The notes beneath the pieces are model-generated. The model was not told the DNA's origin. It ran no database searches and worked only from the letters and a program-made list of their open reading frames with translations. Below are positions 1-11,613 of a stretch of 64,000 bases of DNA, one piece after another (within the stretch, counting starts at the first letter, position 1; each line of letters begins with the position of its first letter). The stretch comes from Leucogyrophana mollusca (Eukaryota > Basidiomycota > Agaricomycetes > Boletales). The stretch covers positions 62,001 through 126,000 of the forward strand of contig MU266348.1 in assembly GCA_021014945.1 (NCBI GenBank), given 5' to 3'. Both the position numbers and the translations under genes were made by a program.

Positions 1-812
1 CCCCCAGCATTGCGGGGAAGACGAGCATCGCTGGTCCAGTGTCGTCTCTAGGAATGAGAGGTAGTGTGGTTGGGAGTGGCATTTCCTCTTCCTCAATGGG
101 GACGCGGAGGAGCACGCTCATGGCTCCCACTGCCAGCTCTCTTGCGAAGGCACCTAGCGGGTCCCTTGCGAAACTGCCCGCCGCCGGCTCCAGCTCGCTG
201 GCGAAGGCATCTGCTCCTAGTTCTAGCACCTTGGAGAAGAAAGGGCAGCCGATGTCCCGGTTACCTGTGCCTCGTGGCCAGACCACGGGCACACCGCTGC
301 AAACGGAGAAGGAAAAGACCACCACAAACGACGCGGTTTCCCCTCGAGGGAAGATATTTAGCCAGCCCTTGATGAGCCCACTCGGGCATCCCTCATTCGG
401 TGCTGCAGCTGCCACGTTAGTACCTGAATCAAGCTCAAACTCAGAGGGTCCAAGTCCAGCAACGGCAGGCCCTAGTTCAGCCACAACGAAACCACCCATA
501 CCCCCCAAACCGAAAATCCTTCCCGGCCGTCGACCTCGGATCTCACGATCGAAGGTGATTGCTAAATTGGCAGAACAACGGGCTGGAGCTTCAAGTACGG
601 GCGCAGTTGTGGGGAAGACGCGTTCGAGTATGGGCGGCGGGAAGATTCGATCGAGTATGGGCGCCGGTGCCGGGAAGAGGAGCATGGGTGGTGGAGCGGC
701 TGGAGGTGATGTGTTGATGAGCGCGAAAAGGAGAGCAAGGCAGAGTGAGTATTCGAGGAGGAAGAGCGTCAAGGTTAGCGGGGCTGGGGGCTCGATGGAC
801 ACGGACGAGTAG
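1..812 (+). CDS. C-terminal part of an unrecognised basic, Ser/Ala/Gly-rich protein (5' end outside the window)
   Basis: The reading frame is open from base 3 to the stop at 810-812, without a convincing start, so this is the last exon of a gene that begins left of the window. The roughly 270 visible residues are low-complexity. First come Ser/Ala/Leu-rich stretches, then a Pro-rich linker (PPIPPKPKILPGRRPR), a short basic helix-like piece (SRSKVIAKLAEQR), Gly/Ser/Met repeats (RSSMGGGK and variants) and a basic tail (SAKRRARQSEYSRRKSVKV) ending in MDTDE. The basic clusters would suit nuclear localisation or binding to a polyanion or microtubule, but that is inference. I do not recognise a family; the tail of a kinesin or of another spindle or nuclear protein is possible. 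Confidence 0.6.
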   Translation, partial: PSIAGKTSIAGPVSSLGMRGSVVGSGISSSSMGTRRSTLMAPTASSLAKAPSGSLAKLPAAGSSSLAKASAPSSSTLEKKGQPMSRLPVPRGQTTGTPLQTEKEKTTTNDAVSPRGKIFSQPLMSPLGHPSFGAAAATLVPESSSNSEGPSPATAGPSSATTKPPIPPKPKILPGRRPRISRSKVIAKLAEQRAGASSTGAVVGKTRSSMGGGKIRSSMGAGAGKRSMGGGAAGGDVLMSAKRRARQSEYSRRKSVKVSGAGGSMDTDE

Positions 813-2632
813 GTTAGTTCCGTCAGAGCTGCTGGTGGGTTTTTTTTTTTCATTTATCCTTGTGTTCCGGTCTCGTTAATTCTGTTTCCTTGCCTGTTCA
901 GAAGCCTTTTTGAGTTTTGAGTTTTACGGTGAGAAATTTGATCGTGGATCAAGTTTCGATCGTATTGATGTGCATATGTAGTGTATATTGTAGCTCGAGG
1001 GCATCGTGTCTCGTGCAGTAATATAGAGCCGCGCTGGCGCTGAGCATTTATCCAGATCTTGGCGGGGTGCATAATTCTTCGCTGAGTGTATGGTGAAGAC
1101 CCGAATTCAAGACGACGGCGGAGGCTCATAGCACGCCACTGATGTATTGGAATTTGGTGAGCGGATACCTCTATCGACTGCTCAGGGTTGTATGGGATCT
1201 TGTAGATCGATTTTATGCAGACCGCAGCCTACCACCAATGTTACCCGTAGGGCAAGGTCTTCGAGCGTAGGTCTGGTGGAACCCGAGAGTTCAAGTTAGA
1301 GGATAAAGACTGCTGTAACTTCCTGACACACCCGTCGATGGTCAACCGCTTTTACGGAATCTGCCGGCCGCATTTGTCTCCCCGGACCGCCATGGCGACA
1401 TAGGAAGGAAAGTTGTCCAAAAGGAAAGGGAGGTCCCCAAGAAAGTCGGTCAAGTTCGCTTACGAGCATTTCAGCCTAAAAACTGGAGGACGCCGCTATG
1501 TTAATAAAACCAGGTGAACTTGCCCTGACCGCCACCCCAGAGCCCAGTATAACGATGATAGCGACCTCGGGTAGACACATGATGCAAGCGCCACTCCACG
1601 CCACACAATCAAGAAGGATGATGCAGAGCTGTAACTTACGGACGAAATATCTCACGAAGACATCGAATGCTCACCTGCGTCCTGCACAAAGCTTTGAGGC
1701 CGATACGATGGGGTGTGTGCACGCCTTCTCTCATCCTCCAGAAGGAGCCTGAAGACTCTGAAGCTTATGTGGGCCGACTGAAAAATAAAATTATTTGACA
1801 CTCTCGTGGACCTTCGCGTTTCCCGCCAATTTGAAACCGACCTCCAGGATTGTACAAATGACGGCGCATGGATCGCCAAGCGAAGCCTGTGAACCCTCGA
1901 GGGGATGTAAGCATTGTTACTCCCCCCCTCAGTGTATTGACTTCACGCGTTTGGGATAGAGCACCGGGCGATATGTTGATGTAAATGCACTGTACGTCAG
2001 TGAGTGAGTCAAGCTCAATATTCATGGATGATGACCTGAACATCACTATCGCGTTGACGCAGGTCCTTGCACCGATACGAGCCCGCCCTACTAACAAGTC
2101 GTTACCGATTACCCTACAAATCCGATCGGACGCCCGTGTCGTCAGAGTTCTGAACGATGGCTCCAGGCCTGACTGCAGTACAGCTGCGCATACGGCATCC
2201 CGACCCACTTTGTACATTTGCGGACTCTATGAAAAATTGGCATCTTGATCAGTAACCTCATTTCCCAGAAATATGAAGTCCTTACCGCTCCTGACTCATA
2301 TTTTTTTGAATAGGACGGAAATGAACAGGAGGACCGAGTAGATGGGAAAATAAACAGACACAGGAGAAAAGCAACCGCCCCCGTAAGCAAGGCTTTATAG
2401 ACCGGTCCATTATTGTATCTATGTATATTATTATTTAAGGAATTGTGGGGTGTTGTGTGTAATTAGTAAATGGGCGATAGCGAGTGAGGGAGTGTGTAGG
2501 CTGGGGCCAGTCATGATGATCCTCGTTAAGATATATGTCGTATTAGAGAAGAAATTTTGTGAGAGCCGTGGAGAACAAGATGGAAGCGAAAGGACGTTAT
2601 GCTGGAATGAATTTGCGTGCGTGAATATTCTA
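813..2632. other. Intergenic region, no gene supported
   Basis: A poly-T run follows the stop of the left-hand gene at about 841-850. Open frames here are short, overlap on both strands and show no recognisable protein or intron pattern. I see no RNA gene or repeat. Confidence 0.5.
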
Positions 2633-3559
2633 TTATACCGGCGACAGCAGTGGCGGTGTGGTCCCGTTTGCTGTCGTGCTCATACGCTGACGGATGCGGC
2701 GTGCCTCGACCGTGGCGTTCCACGCAGTCTGCACAAGCCCGATGAAATGTGTGTCCCGTGGCCCAAGCGCGAGTATATTCTTCCAGAGTCCCTGGTTGAA
2801 TGAGACATGGCTGCGCAGCTGGTCATCCGTGCACATACTTGCCATCTGCTGGGCCATTACGGGCGCGGAAGGAAACTCGCCAATGACGTCTGGCGGAAGC
2901 AGCGCACAAGAGAGTATGCGAGCACGGGATTCGAGGCCAAGACCGAAAAGCAACAGGAGAGGCACAGACGGTGCGTGTGGGACGCGTGTGGGGATGACAG
3001 GGAGGGTAACGACTTGGCGGCTGGGGAACGATGGGTCTGGGTGCGGAACGGGGAAAGCTGTTCCTGGAGGGCTTTGGGGTAGGATAGAAGAGCGGAATTC
3101 GCGGGCATAGAGGTCGGCGTGTACTGGTATTATGATGATGGGCTGAGAGTAGGATGGACTGCGGTCGGATTCGCTTTGGGGAGCGTCAAAGACAGCGAGG
3201 ATGTGCGACGGCATATGGGCATCACGCAGGACATGCAGATCTAAGGTGGAGGGAAGTGGGGTTCCTGGTTCGAGCGTCGCCTTTGCGACGTTGAAATGTC
3301 GGCAGAGGAGGCTGGGTGGGCGATTGTTAGGCAGGACAGCGGGAGAGGGTAGAGGCGCGGGGAATACTTACTCGAGAGGATCATCATCTCGTGTTAACGT
3401 GTATTTGCGGGAGGGTTGAATGCGGGATGCATAGTGGGTGCTGGAGTTCATCTCGGATGAGTCTTCAAGGGAGGGTATTGCCCGGCGTGAAGGGCTACGT
3501 GAGCAAGAGAATGGCAGGATTGGCGGCGGAGACGAGCTAGACGGCGGCGGTGTGTTCAT
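2633..3559 (-). CDS. Clp1-like protein, shorter paralogue
   Basis: Two exons (3559..3372 and 3311..2633) joined across a 60-bp intron with donor GTAAGT give 288 aa. The N-terminal 60 residues are Ser/Pro-rich. The C-terminal two thirds match the layout of the plus-strand protein at 8520-9598: MPSHILAVFDA against MPTHMLAVYAR, then a Pro-rich middle, then FNQGLWKNILALGPRDTHF against VHGLWRNACALGVSDERLW. Clp1 (clampless1) of Coprinopsis cinerea is needed for sexual development under the A mating-type genes, and Ustilago Clp1 acts in the b-dependent cell-cycle release; those are family facts. This copy lacks the conserved segment before the first motif that the other copy has, so it may be a diverged relative. 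The start was chosen at the first ATG in the open frame (MNTPPP). An extra upstream exon cannot be excluded. Confidence 0.6.
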
Positions 3560-5184
3560 ACGCCGATGACTTCTGGTGTAAATCGAGGGAGATGAGTTTC
3601 GTGGAAACCGACCAAGACCGCAGCGGTAGCGGGAATAATCGGACCAGATCCCAGGAAAACTCAGCACTCACCTACGTGAATTTACTGGCGCGCTCAGGTC
3701 GAGCTCTGTTGGCGTTGACGTGTCCGTTCGTCAGATGTTAAACAGTACGAAGGAAGCAACAATGAGCATAACCAAGCAGCCCTGCCAGAAAATAGGAATG
3801 AAGGGAGAAATAACGGACGAGGGTAAGTAAGAGTGAGTGAGAATAGAGACTGAGAGGAAAATAACGGTTCTTGACGCTCGCCTGGACCCTTTTGGGCTGG
3901 CGTACCGATATAATCAAACATTGACAGGCACGAGGCAGATATGTTTGGGGCCAAGTGCGAGCTCACCGAAAACGTAAAGGTTCATATTCATTGCTGGTTT
4001 CTAGACTCTTTGTTACCTTTTTTCCTCGCAGACGATGATCCCGGTTCTTGGAATCCTGAGAGGATGACTCGACGGACGTCGAGCCTGAACTTCTTGGTGT
4101 AGGTCCCGGAGAAGCGTGAACCTGAAGCGGTAACCTTATCGTGCCGACAAAAGGCACCATCATCCAGCTGCCGCGGCACGAAATTATACCTCCACTTTCT
4201 TCCACTGTCCAGTCCACTGTTTTTGTCAGATTCCAAGTTCAAGCTTATTCTTTTGCGCTGGGCTGGTATATTGTATGTGCTGAGGCGCTTGATATGCAGG
4301 AGATCGCGTTGCGACCTCGAGAACCTGACGCTACGCGAAACAGGGCGGCGGGAGCGATTTATCATTTGTCCTCAACGGACTCGATACATAAAAACGTATC
4401 ATTCCCACCACCTTCTAGATACCTGGTGGGTCTTCGCGTCGAGACCAAAGGTCAAGGATTGAATCTTAGCCTAAATCGATCACACCTTCCACGCCCTGCC
4501 GCCTCCGATTCAGTGACCGACTTCGAACCCATCGCGAATAACGGTCTAGTTTTTGTCCTCCACACCGAGCGAGATGTGTACTGTGGTATCGATCGTGTAT
4601 CCCTTCGGGCGGAGCAAGTATAGGTCCTTCATGCTTCTATACCTCGCACACACAGAAAATCTCCCAGCGCAACCGATACCGGCGAGTTCACACCCAAAGC
4701 ATCTTGCACATGGGCGATAGGGAACCGTTGATGGCATTCCAATGGGGATGTATCACTGACAAGAGGTCAGGAGGCACTGCTATACCCTCCGTAACCCGGA
4801 CTTAATCACACGCTTCGGTCATCTGCCCCAACCGTGTAGCCGACAGTCCCGCGACCAGTTGCGATAAGTTCTGTAGCTCATTGTTACGCTGGTAAAGGGC
4901 AATGTTCCCAGGGTGCATTGTGTCGCGTAAATGCCTCTATGGTTCCTTACGAGTTGTCACCCCCGCGGAGTTGGGACATTCGTGAGCTGTCTCGCAGCTT
5001 CGAATTCCTTCCGCACCGCCCCGGCTCGCGGGAAATAACTAACGTGTGTGTTTCCGAGGGCATGCACTCACTATTTAGACGGACCTCGTCTCACTAGGGA
5101 TCCAATACGATGTCCCACTAAATTGCATACAACGGAGATCCAGGATTGGGGGGCTGCTATATATACGGGGTAAAACACGTATCT
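3560..5184. other. Intergenic region, no gene supported
   Basis: Open frames of up to 160 codons exist on both strands, but none has a recognisable protein or coherent splice signals. The region holds the upstream side of the Clp1-like gene at 3559 and the 3' side of the oxidoreductase that ends at 5185. Confidence 0.4.
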
Positions 5185-6472
5185 TCACAGGAATCTTGAT
5201 GGCGATAGCTTCTTCAGATTTCCGGACCGTATTTTACCCTCGAACAACAGCTCTGCCATCGCTTTGGCAGTTCCGGGGGCGTTGCATATTCCCTGTGACC
5301 ATCCGCGGGTAAGTTCCTGTGGAACAGTCGAACGCCATGAAAGGAATCCTCACCCAACATGTATGCCCGGTTGCGATGTATAGTCCTTTCGCGATCTTCT
5401 CTGCTTCTCCAATAATAGGTCCTCCTCCGACGCTTACTACGGGTAAAAAGCAGGCTTGTCGCTTCTCCACCTCGCCGTCCCTGAGCTCCTGTGATATGCT
5501 GGCTACGTGATCTCGAACGCTTTCACAAGCGGCGAGATCAACCACGACGTCATCCACGTTTTTAGGGAGTCGGGAATCATCTCCAGGACCGCAAGCGTAC
5601 ACCTCGCCGTCAGGTCGGGCGTATATCTCTGGTGTGACGATTCGGGAATGCATTGTAGAAGCGTTCGAAGGCAGCCTGATTTCGGTGAAGAGGACATAGG
5701 GAGCGATCGTAGTGGAGGAGTTCGGGCGAATCGTGACACTATGTGCCCGCGTAGCTGATATGGGTAAAGATGGGAGGAGCGATGGGGACCACGCTCCAGC
5801 GGACAGGATGACATGCGTGGCTGGGATGGTCTTGGTTTGATTTTCCGAGTCTCGATAGCTAACTCCAGTCACGCGCCGTCCTTCCCGTTCGATCGAAGTC
5901 GCACTCCCAGCCACGGCCAACACACCTTTCTCTTTCGCAAGCTCAAGCATACTGGTAGTGAATAGGTACGGGTGGACCTGCGCACTGCCGTCTGGGCCTG
6001 ACATCGGGCTGTATGATGTGGTTAGTTCTTCCTTGACCCACAATAGGTCATCCGGAAGACCCGTCTCCTCTCTGGTAGTTGAAACATCCTCTAGCCCCAG
6101 CGTCTTCTCCAAACTCTTCTTTTGGCCGCCTTTGCCAACACCCGACCCACTATCTCCCAGGTCCTCCCCGTGTCCCTCCCAGCTCCCACAGCTAACGAAC
6201 CTCCACCCCCACCTCTCCGTTCCGTTGTGTTCTTCTGCAAGCTTGACGTGCTCGGGGTACGATATGTCAACGAGTTCGCGTGGGTATGCCCACTTGGCAA
6301 CGAGGCCCCCTGCTTTGCCCGAGGCGCCTTGCGCTGTGCCGCGTGCCGATGCTTCTAGTAGGGTGATGGATGTGGTGGAGGAGGAATATGACGGGTGCCT
6401 GGAGAGGTAGTACGCGGTGGTACATCCGATAATGCCTCCACCGATGATAACGATGCTGCGTTGCTGTTCCAT
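5185..6472 (-). CDS. FAD-dependent oxidoreductase, DAO family, TDA3-like
   Basis: Two exons (6472..5354 and 5292..5185) with a 61-bp intron encode 408 aa. The N-terminus shows the Rossmann FAD/ADP-binding motif IVIIGGGIIGCTTAYYLS (residues about 7-24), followed by an acidic beta-strand end (LLEA) and a Gly-rich loop (GASGKAGGLVAKW). A second nucleotide-contact segment near the end, GLYIATGHTCWGICNAPGTA, is rebuilt only when the intron is removed, and that validates the splice. The pattern and length fit the D-amino-acid-oxidase-like fold of fungal TDA3-type proteins, which are linked to endosome-Golgi trafficking in yeast; the substrate is not known from sequence. The start is the ATG of MEQQRS just before the dinucleotide motif. 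No signal peptide is seen, so a cytoplasmic enzyme is likely. Confidence 0.88.
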
Positions 6473-7032
6473 TTCACTTGACTTTGGGGGCTGCGACGAG
6501 GTATGTGCCGGAAAGATATACACTTGGGCTTTAAGAGCAAGCGTGGGCTGGTGAGAGTCCTCGAGTGTTGGGGAAAGATTAGATTCCGCTGACTTGAAGC
6601 GGAAGGAAATCCCGTGCGGGGTAAACGGCCCGCTTGCGCTGTAAGGACCGCCACTCGGGGGGTTAAAGCACTATGTGGGTTTACATCCGATCCTTAACCT
6701 TCGTTTGGGCCACAGCTTGACTCTCCTTTGACTGTTGGTCCAGTGGTCTAAAATGCGGAAATCATTCGAAAACGTAGGCCCCACCGAAATGGCCATGTCT
6801 CTGTCCCTCACAGTGCATAATTTCTCCCACAACCTGGACGCGTCTCCTTCGTGTTCAGCCTCCAAGCTCGAACAAGGACACGCTCTCGTGAATGCTGCTT
6901 CCTCTTCTTCAGGTTGGGTGAATCGGAGCCCCGGCTTCGACTCATCTACGTTCAGTGCGTGCAACTCGTGTCTTCACTCTCCGACGCGCGCCTATCTGAA
7001 TCCCCTCAGAGTTAAATTTTGGGAAGTTGTAC

Positions 7033-8148
7033 ATGCCGGCTATGGGTCCACCAAAGCTTTCCGTGCAAGCGCAGCAGGGCAGAGATCGTGGTTTGAAAGA
7101 GTGGGGAGCACCTCTGGATGACGAGGATGATTGTTTCGCGCTTGCTGATTTGGAGGAGTTCGAAAGCGCGGACTTCAGCTCAATCCTTGCGGTGCATCGT
7201 AACAAGCTACAACCACACAGTGTCTCCCCACACCCCTGCGTGGTACCTCAACATCGCTCAAGGCCTACTTCGCCAGTACTACTTCCCGAAGAGCCGCCCA
7301 GAAAACGTCTCCGGTTTGATGCTTCTTCGATATCAAGTGTGATACCTCAGGTTTGTGCCGCACAATCTTGTCCACGTATGAATCTCACTCATCCCGTGTC
7401 CAAGCCACACTTTCTTGCGGCACCTTCTGCGAGCTTTCTACCACCAGATACGCGGCGCATCACGCCGTACACGAAGGTTAAACCGCATCCTATCGCTCCA
7501 TATACTCATTCCTCTCTTGAGCAGCTCATTTCCTCGCCGTACTCGAGAGGGACCTGGCTTATTCCAATACGCGGTAGTTTACCTTGGGAAGGGTCGACGC
7601 GTGCATCCATCTTGGAGCCGATATCTGATGGGCTGGGACCTGCAGAAGACCTGCGTCCTAGCGGGCCCCTGAATGGACAAGATAACACTTCCCATATAAC
7701 ATGGACACATGAATCTGTTAAATCCTTTTGGCAATTTCTTGTGTCTATTCAACGAGCAAAGACTCTCGGTCCGATATCCCTCTCTTTTCATGCTGCGCCG
7801 TCCAACACTGCGTTTAGCGTCAACGCCACGTCCAAGACTTCCGTCAGCAGCGTAAACCAATACAACAGCCTGCCGGGATCCAAGCCTTCTATTGAAGATG
7901 ACGGCTTTTCTGCGTATGTTTGTAGTGCGCGCATGCAAATGACGGATTTTATCAAGGTCTACCACGACGCGAAGTATACAATGTACATTCGAAATGTTCT
8001 CGACGCGTATCAGTTCGTCTTGGGTCCCAAGAGTGCAACCGTGGACACGAGCTTTGGGGATCCCAAGAAACCTGAAAAGATCAGGATTTTGAAAGGCGCT
8101 CGACTTGTGTTTTTGGACGATTGCTCGAAGGGCGCGTTCTTGATGTAA
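7033..8148 (+). CDS. Conserved-looking hypothetical protein, possibly nuclear
   Basis: A single-exon frame of 371 aa starts at ATG 7033 (MPAMGPPK); two ATGs stand close together there. The N-terminal third is acidic (DDEDDCFALADLEEFESADF), followed by a basic patch (PPRKRLRF) that could be a nuclear localisation signal. The C-terminal third looks folded: WTHESVKSFWQFLVSIQRA, MQMTDFIKVYHDA and a closing KGARLVFLDDCSKGAF. I do not recognise a family. It is 371 bp upstream of the Clp1-like gene on the same strand and 560 bp from the divergent oxidoreductase start. No intron is needed to keep the frame open. Confidence 0.6.
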   Translation: MPAMGPPKLSVQAQQGRDRGLKEWGAPLDDEDDCFALADLEEFESADFSSILAVHRNKLQPHSVSPHPCVVPQHRSRPTSPVLLPEEPPRKRLRFDASSISSVIPQVCAAQSCPRMNLTHPVSKPHFLAAPSASFLPPDTRRITPYTKVKPHPIAPYTHSSLEQLISSPYSRGTWLIPIRGSLPWEGSTRASILEPISDGLGPAEDLRPSGPLNGQDNTSHITWTHESVKSFWQFLVSIQRAKTLGPISLSFHAAPSNTAFSVNATSKTSVSSVNQYNSLPGSKPSIEDDGFSAYVCSARMQMTDFIKVYHDAKYTMYIRNVLDAYQFVLGPKSATVDTSFGDPKKPEKIRILKGARLVFLDDCSKGAFLM

Positions 8149-8519
8149 CCATCCCACACGCTGGCACTTGGGTCTGTTTTCCGTAGGGGCATTATCAACT
8201 GTGCATGCGCGAGACTGATTGTGAGGTTCATTCACATGATATGTTTGGACACACTAACAATTGCCGCGCTCGATTGCTTTTTCAGTGTTGTGGGTTTGTG
8301 TTTGGTTATGTGGGTCCCGCACAAAATTGCCAAATCGGGCTACAATCCATCTTCATGCGGATTGCGGTTGCCAGCTCAATTGCTTTCATTCTCTCCATTC
8401 TTCTCCATCCTTTAAAGAGAGCTCTTCGCAATGTCTGTCCGTCACTCGTCCCCGCCGACAAACATCAGCCGCTCTCCGCCTGCATAGTCTCTGCTTCAAG
8501 ACTTGTACTCTTTCATACA

Positions 8520-9598
8520 ATGGTCTGCCAAGTTACCAGCTACTCTCGCCCCCTCGATTCCGAGAACACGCCCCCCACCTCCACACTCGGTAAATCTAGC
8601 AAGGCATGCATCTGTGCCCGAGCAGCCTCTCGTCGCCGCCGTGATCGTGCTTTTGGGGGCGTTCGCCACCCGCGCTATGCCATTGAGCATGCAAACCACT
8701 CGCAGCGTGCTTCCAAGTGCCCTCCTACTTCCGTGAAGGTTGCCATTGAGACGCACAACACTGAATCAGTCTTGACATCCACGACTTCTATTTCGCTCCC
8801 CCGCTACTTGTCTCGTCCCGAGTTCCGCGAGGTCTCGGGTGAAACGCTCAGAGCTGTTGCACCTGAGCTGGCGGATACACACGGAGATTACCTCCGCGAC
8901 AAGTTGGAGTGCTTCGGGCCTCAGTAAGCTTACCTCTCCTTGGTGTTGGTGCCTCACTTATAATGACTCCCCTCAGAATGCAACAGGTCCTCGCAGGCGT
9001 TAGAGCCCAGCCCATCACGAATGCTCTCCCCAAGGAGCTCTCGGTCGTGATCAACGACCTCTCCTCCGACATGCCGACGCATATGCTTGCCGTCTACGCA
9101 CGCCAGCCCTCGTCTTCCTCTGCGGTGCGACGACGGGTGACGCTCTTCCCCACGCACAGTATCGTACTCGCGGCACACTGCGCGAACCTCCCTTCACTAC
9201 CCCCATACGCACCAACATCAGTTCCCGATGCACCTGGATCATCGATCTCAATACCGGTCGTGCCCCTCTGCATCCCCTCCCCTGACACCTTCTCTCGCCT
9301 TTCTAATTTCCTCTATACAAAACGTGTAGACCACCTTCTCGCATCACTCCTTCCATGCCCTCCTCCTGCATCACTGTGCTCCCCTTCTCTCAACTCCAGC
9401 GAAGCCGCGCAGTCGTTTTCCGCCAAGCTTGCAGCTACCTACACAGCGCAAGCTCTCCTCTCACATGCAATGACTGTTCACGGGCTATGGCGGAATGCTT
9501 GTGCGCTCGGTGTATCCGATGAGCGGCTATGGGGTGCGATGGACGTTGCATGGGAGGTGCTATTGGGATCCCTGGCCGTTGCAACGGCCAAGGCATAG
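8520..9598 (+). CDS. Clp1-like protein (clampless1 family)
   Basis: Two exons (8520..8923 and 8977..9598), separated by a 53-bp intron with donor GTAAGC and acceptor CCTCAG, encode 341 aa, near the roughly 365 aa of Coprinopsis Clp1. The intron sits inside the conserved stretch LRDKLECFGPQ/MQQVLAGVRA. Downstream come PKELSVVINDLSSDMPTHML, a Pro/Ser-rich variable middle, and the C-terminal HGLWRNACALGVSDERLWGAMD. Clp1 is needed for clamp formation and dikaryon development in mushrooms. The first 90 residues are basic and less certain: ATG 8520 keeps the frame open, while a different frame running from about 8431 is interrupted by a TAG. Assignment to the family rests on remembered motifs, not a search. 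Confidence 0.65.
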
Positions 9599-10421
9599 GC
9601 ATGGGAGCAGGTTACACTGATCGGATTGGATAAGGACTTTATATCATTAGGTGTATGATCATGCGCGTCTCATCCCCACTACATACGTGCAACAGTATTT
9701 TTATGGATATATATTACTCAATTGGAGCTTGTGAGGATTCATTGACGATGTTTTGACTGGTCAACACGAAAGTCCTTATACTTTCTACCAATGATTCAAA
9801 CAAGGATTGAAGCGGGGGTGATGCACGTGACGAAGTGACATCCCGCCTCTTGATAAGTTTGCCTCACGATGATTCGGATGCTCTCAACGTCAACGATGGC
9901 TGGGATGATTGACGACGACGAAGCTGCCGTCTCGACGCTACACGGGGGCCGGGTCTAAGCAGATAAATGAGTCGCTTGAGTTTGCTAATGATCAGTATGT
10001 ACTTTTACTATCTATATTCTGCGGTCCTGCCCTTGACCGCCAATAGGCAGGGTACATCCGAGTTGCACCCGGGCCTTCAATTAGAACACCACAGTCCAGC
10101 CGACTATGTACTTGTTCAAGCCCACCGTCGCAACTATCAGGGGACTTGGACAACCCGAACTGCTCAAGCACTCAAGAGTTCCACTGAAGAAAACCCAAGG
10201 AGACTTCTTCTATTCAGCGGATATGCTCGACGAGCGTCTTCGAGCCGGCCGCGCCCTCGATAACGAGGCTGGCTGGAACACCCAACTCCAACGATTCGGA
10301 ACGATCAGCGGGAGCAGTCATCGTTATTCCCGAAATAGACTTCGACACGGTGTTATCCCACCAGCCGCAAATCCCCCTACTGTTGATTCATCCATTGCTA
10401 TCAATCTTCCTTGTTATTACC
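9599..10421. other. Intergenic region upstream of the hydrolase pair
   Basis: About 0.8 kb. A 121-codon open frame (10106-10471) overlaps the hydrolase start in another frame, but it has no recognisable domain and no splice partners. I see no RNA gene or repeat here. Confidence 0.4.
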
Positions 10422-11613
10422 ATGGTCGGCTCATTCGTGACCCTAAAAAATGGTGTCAAGTATTACTATGAAGACAGTGGAATCCCAGATTGCGACGTCT
10501 ATACCACTTTGGTATTCATCCACGGGTTGGGTTTCAACGGAGGTGGTGTCTCAACTTAATACCCTCGCCGTGGCGAAAAATGTTGATGTTTTACCATCTC
10601 AGCGGTATTCAGAAGGCTCTTTCCAATCGCCGGAGAACATAAATGTCGGATTGTAAGCCTCTATCGACGAGATTACGCTCCGACAACATCCTTCAGAGAT
10701 GATGAGTGTGACTTGTTCCAAAAAGGGGCTAATCACGAAGAACTTCTGCGCATGCAAGGCACGGAAATTGCGCAGTTTCTACTTGCATTTATCAGCGCCA
10801 GTGACATTCCACATATCGACGAACAATCTGGCGAAGGAGGTGTAGCCCTGGTGGGGTGGTCCCTGGGGGCGATGCATGTTCATGCGATGCTTGCATATCT
10901 CGACGTTTTGCCTGAAGAGGCTGTGATCGAACTTGGTCGATATCTCCATACGGTTGTCTCTCATGGTATGTCCTGCCTGGAACGAGTCACGTTGAAGATG
11001 TTAATGTGTTCTCGGAGCAGATCCCAATGCACGCGCCTTAGGGCTCGGAAATCCACCCGCCAGCAATATGACAATGTGGTCGAACCCGGATGTGGAGGAG
11101 CGCTTCATGCTCTTCAGAGACCGGGTTACGGCCTATTATCAACACGTCGACATTTTAGCAAAAGACCTCACCCATGCCGAGTCTTTTCTCGAATTCACTA
11201 CACCATCCAACAAAAGACCTGCTTCCCTGCGAAACATCCCTCCAGAGGAATTAGCACCGCTAGTGGCCATCAACGCATTTGCTGGATCTGAGATGCGCTT
11301 GCTATCCATTGATGAAAGTGCGCGAAAGACTCTGACAAAACGCGCAATTTTCGATAAAAAGTTTGCACGGAAATACCTACCCAATGTGCGGGTGAAGTAC
11401 ATGTGCGGCGGGGAAACACTAGGGGCCTTGGTATACGCGATGTGGGAACTAGAGAACTTAGCCGCCAATCCCCAGGTATATTTTGGAGATGGAGCGGAGA
11501 AAGCGAGAGATTTGGGATTTCTCTATTTGTCGCAGGGGAACCACTTTTTCTTCTGGGATGACCCAGTGTGGGCCTTGGAGCAATACCGTCAATGCATCAC
11601 AGAGAAGGTTTGA
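10422..11613 (+). CDS. Alpha/beta hydrolase, first of a tandem pair
   Basis: Three exons (10422..10542, 10603..10965, 11021..11613) give 358 aa. The fold's landmarks are visible. VFIHGLGFNGG carries the HG of the oxyanion loop (residues 34-44). VGWSLGAMHVHAM is the nucleophile elbow G-x-S-x-G. YLSQGNHFFFWDDP, near the C-terminus, supplies the likely catalytic His. No signal peptide is seen, so the enzyme is probably intracellular; the substrate is unknown. The donor of intron 1 (GGTGGT) is weak, and a shift of 3 bp would add one Gly. A possible extra 3' exon at 11665-11754 is described among the findings. The downstream gene at 12032 is a paralogue with introns at the same places. Confidence 0.85.

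Noticed and set aside
4141..4623. Open frame of 160 codons on the plus strand
   Set aside because: No recognisable protein, overlaps a comparable minus-strand frame, no splice partners.
10106..10471. 121-codon frame with sequence like LFKPTVATIRGLGQPELL
   Set aside because: Overlaps the start of the first hydrolase in another frame; no upstream or downstream exon found. It could be a fragment, but support is too thin.
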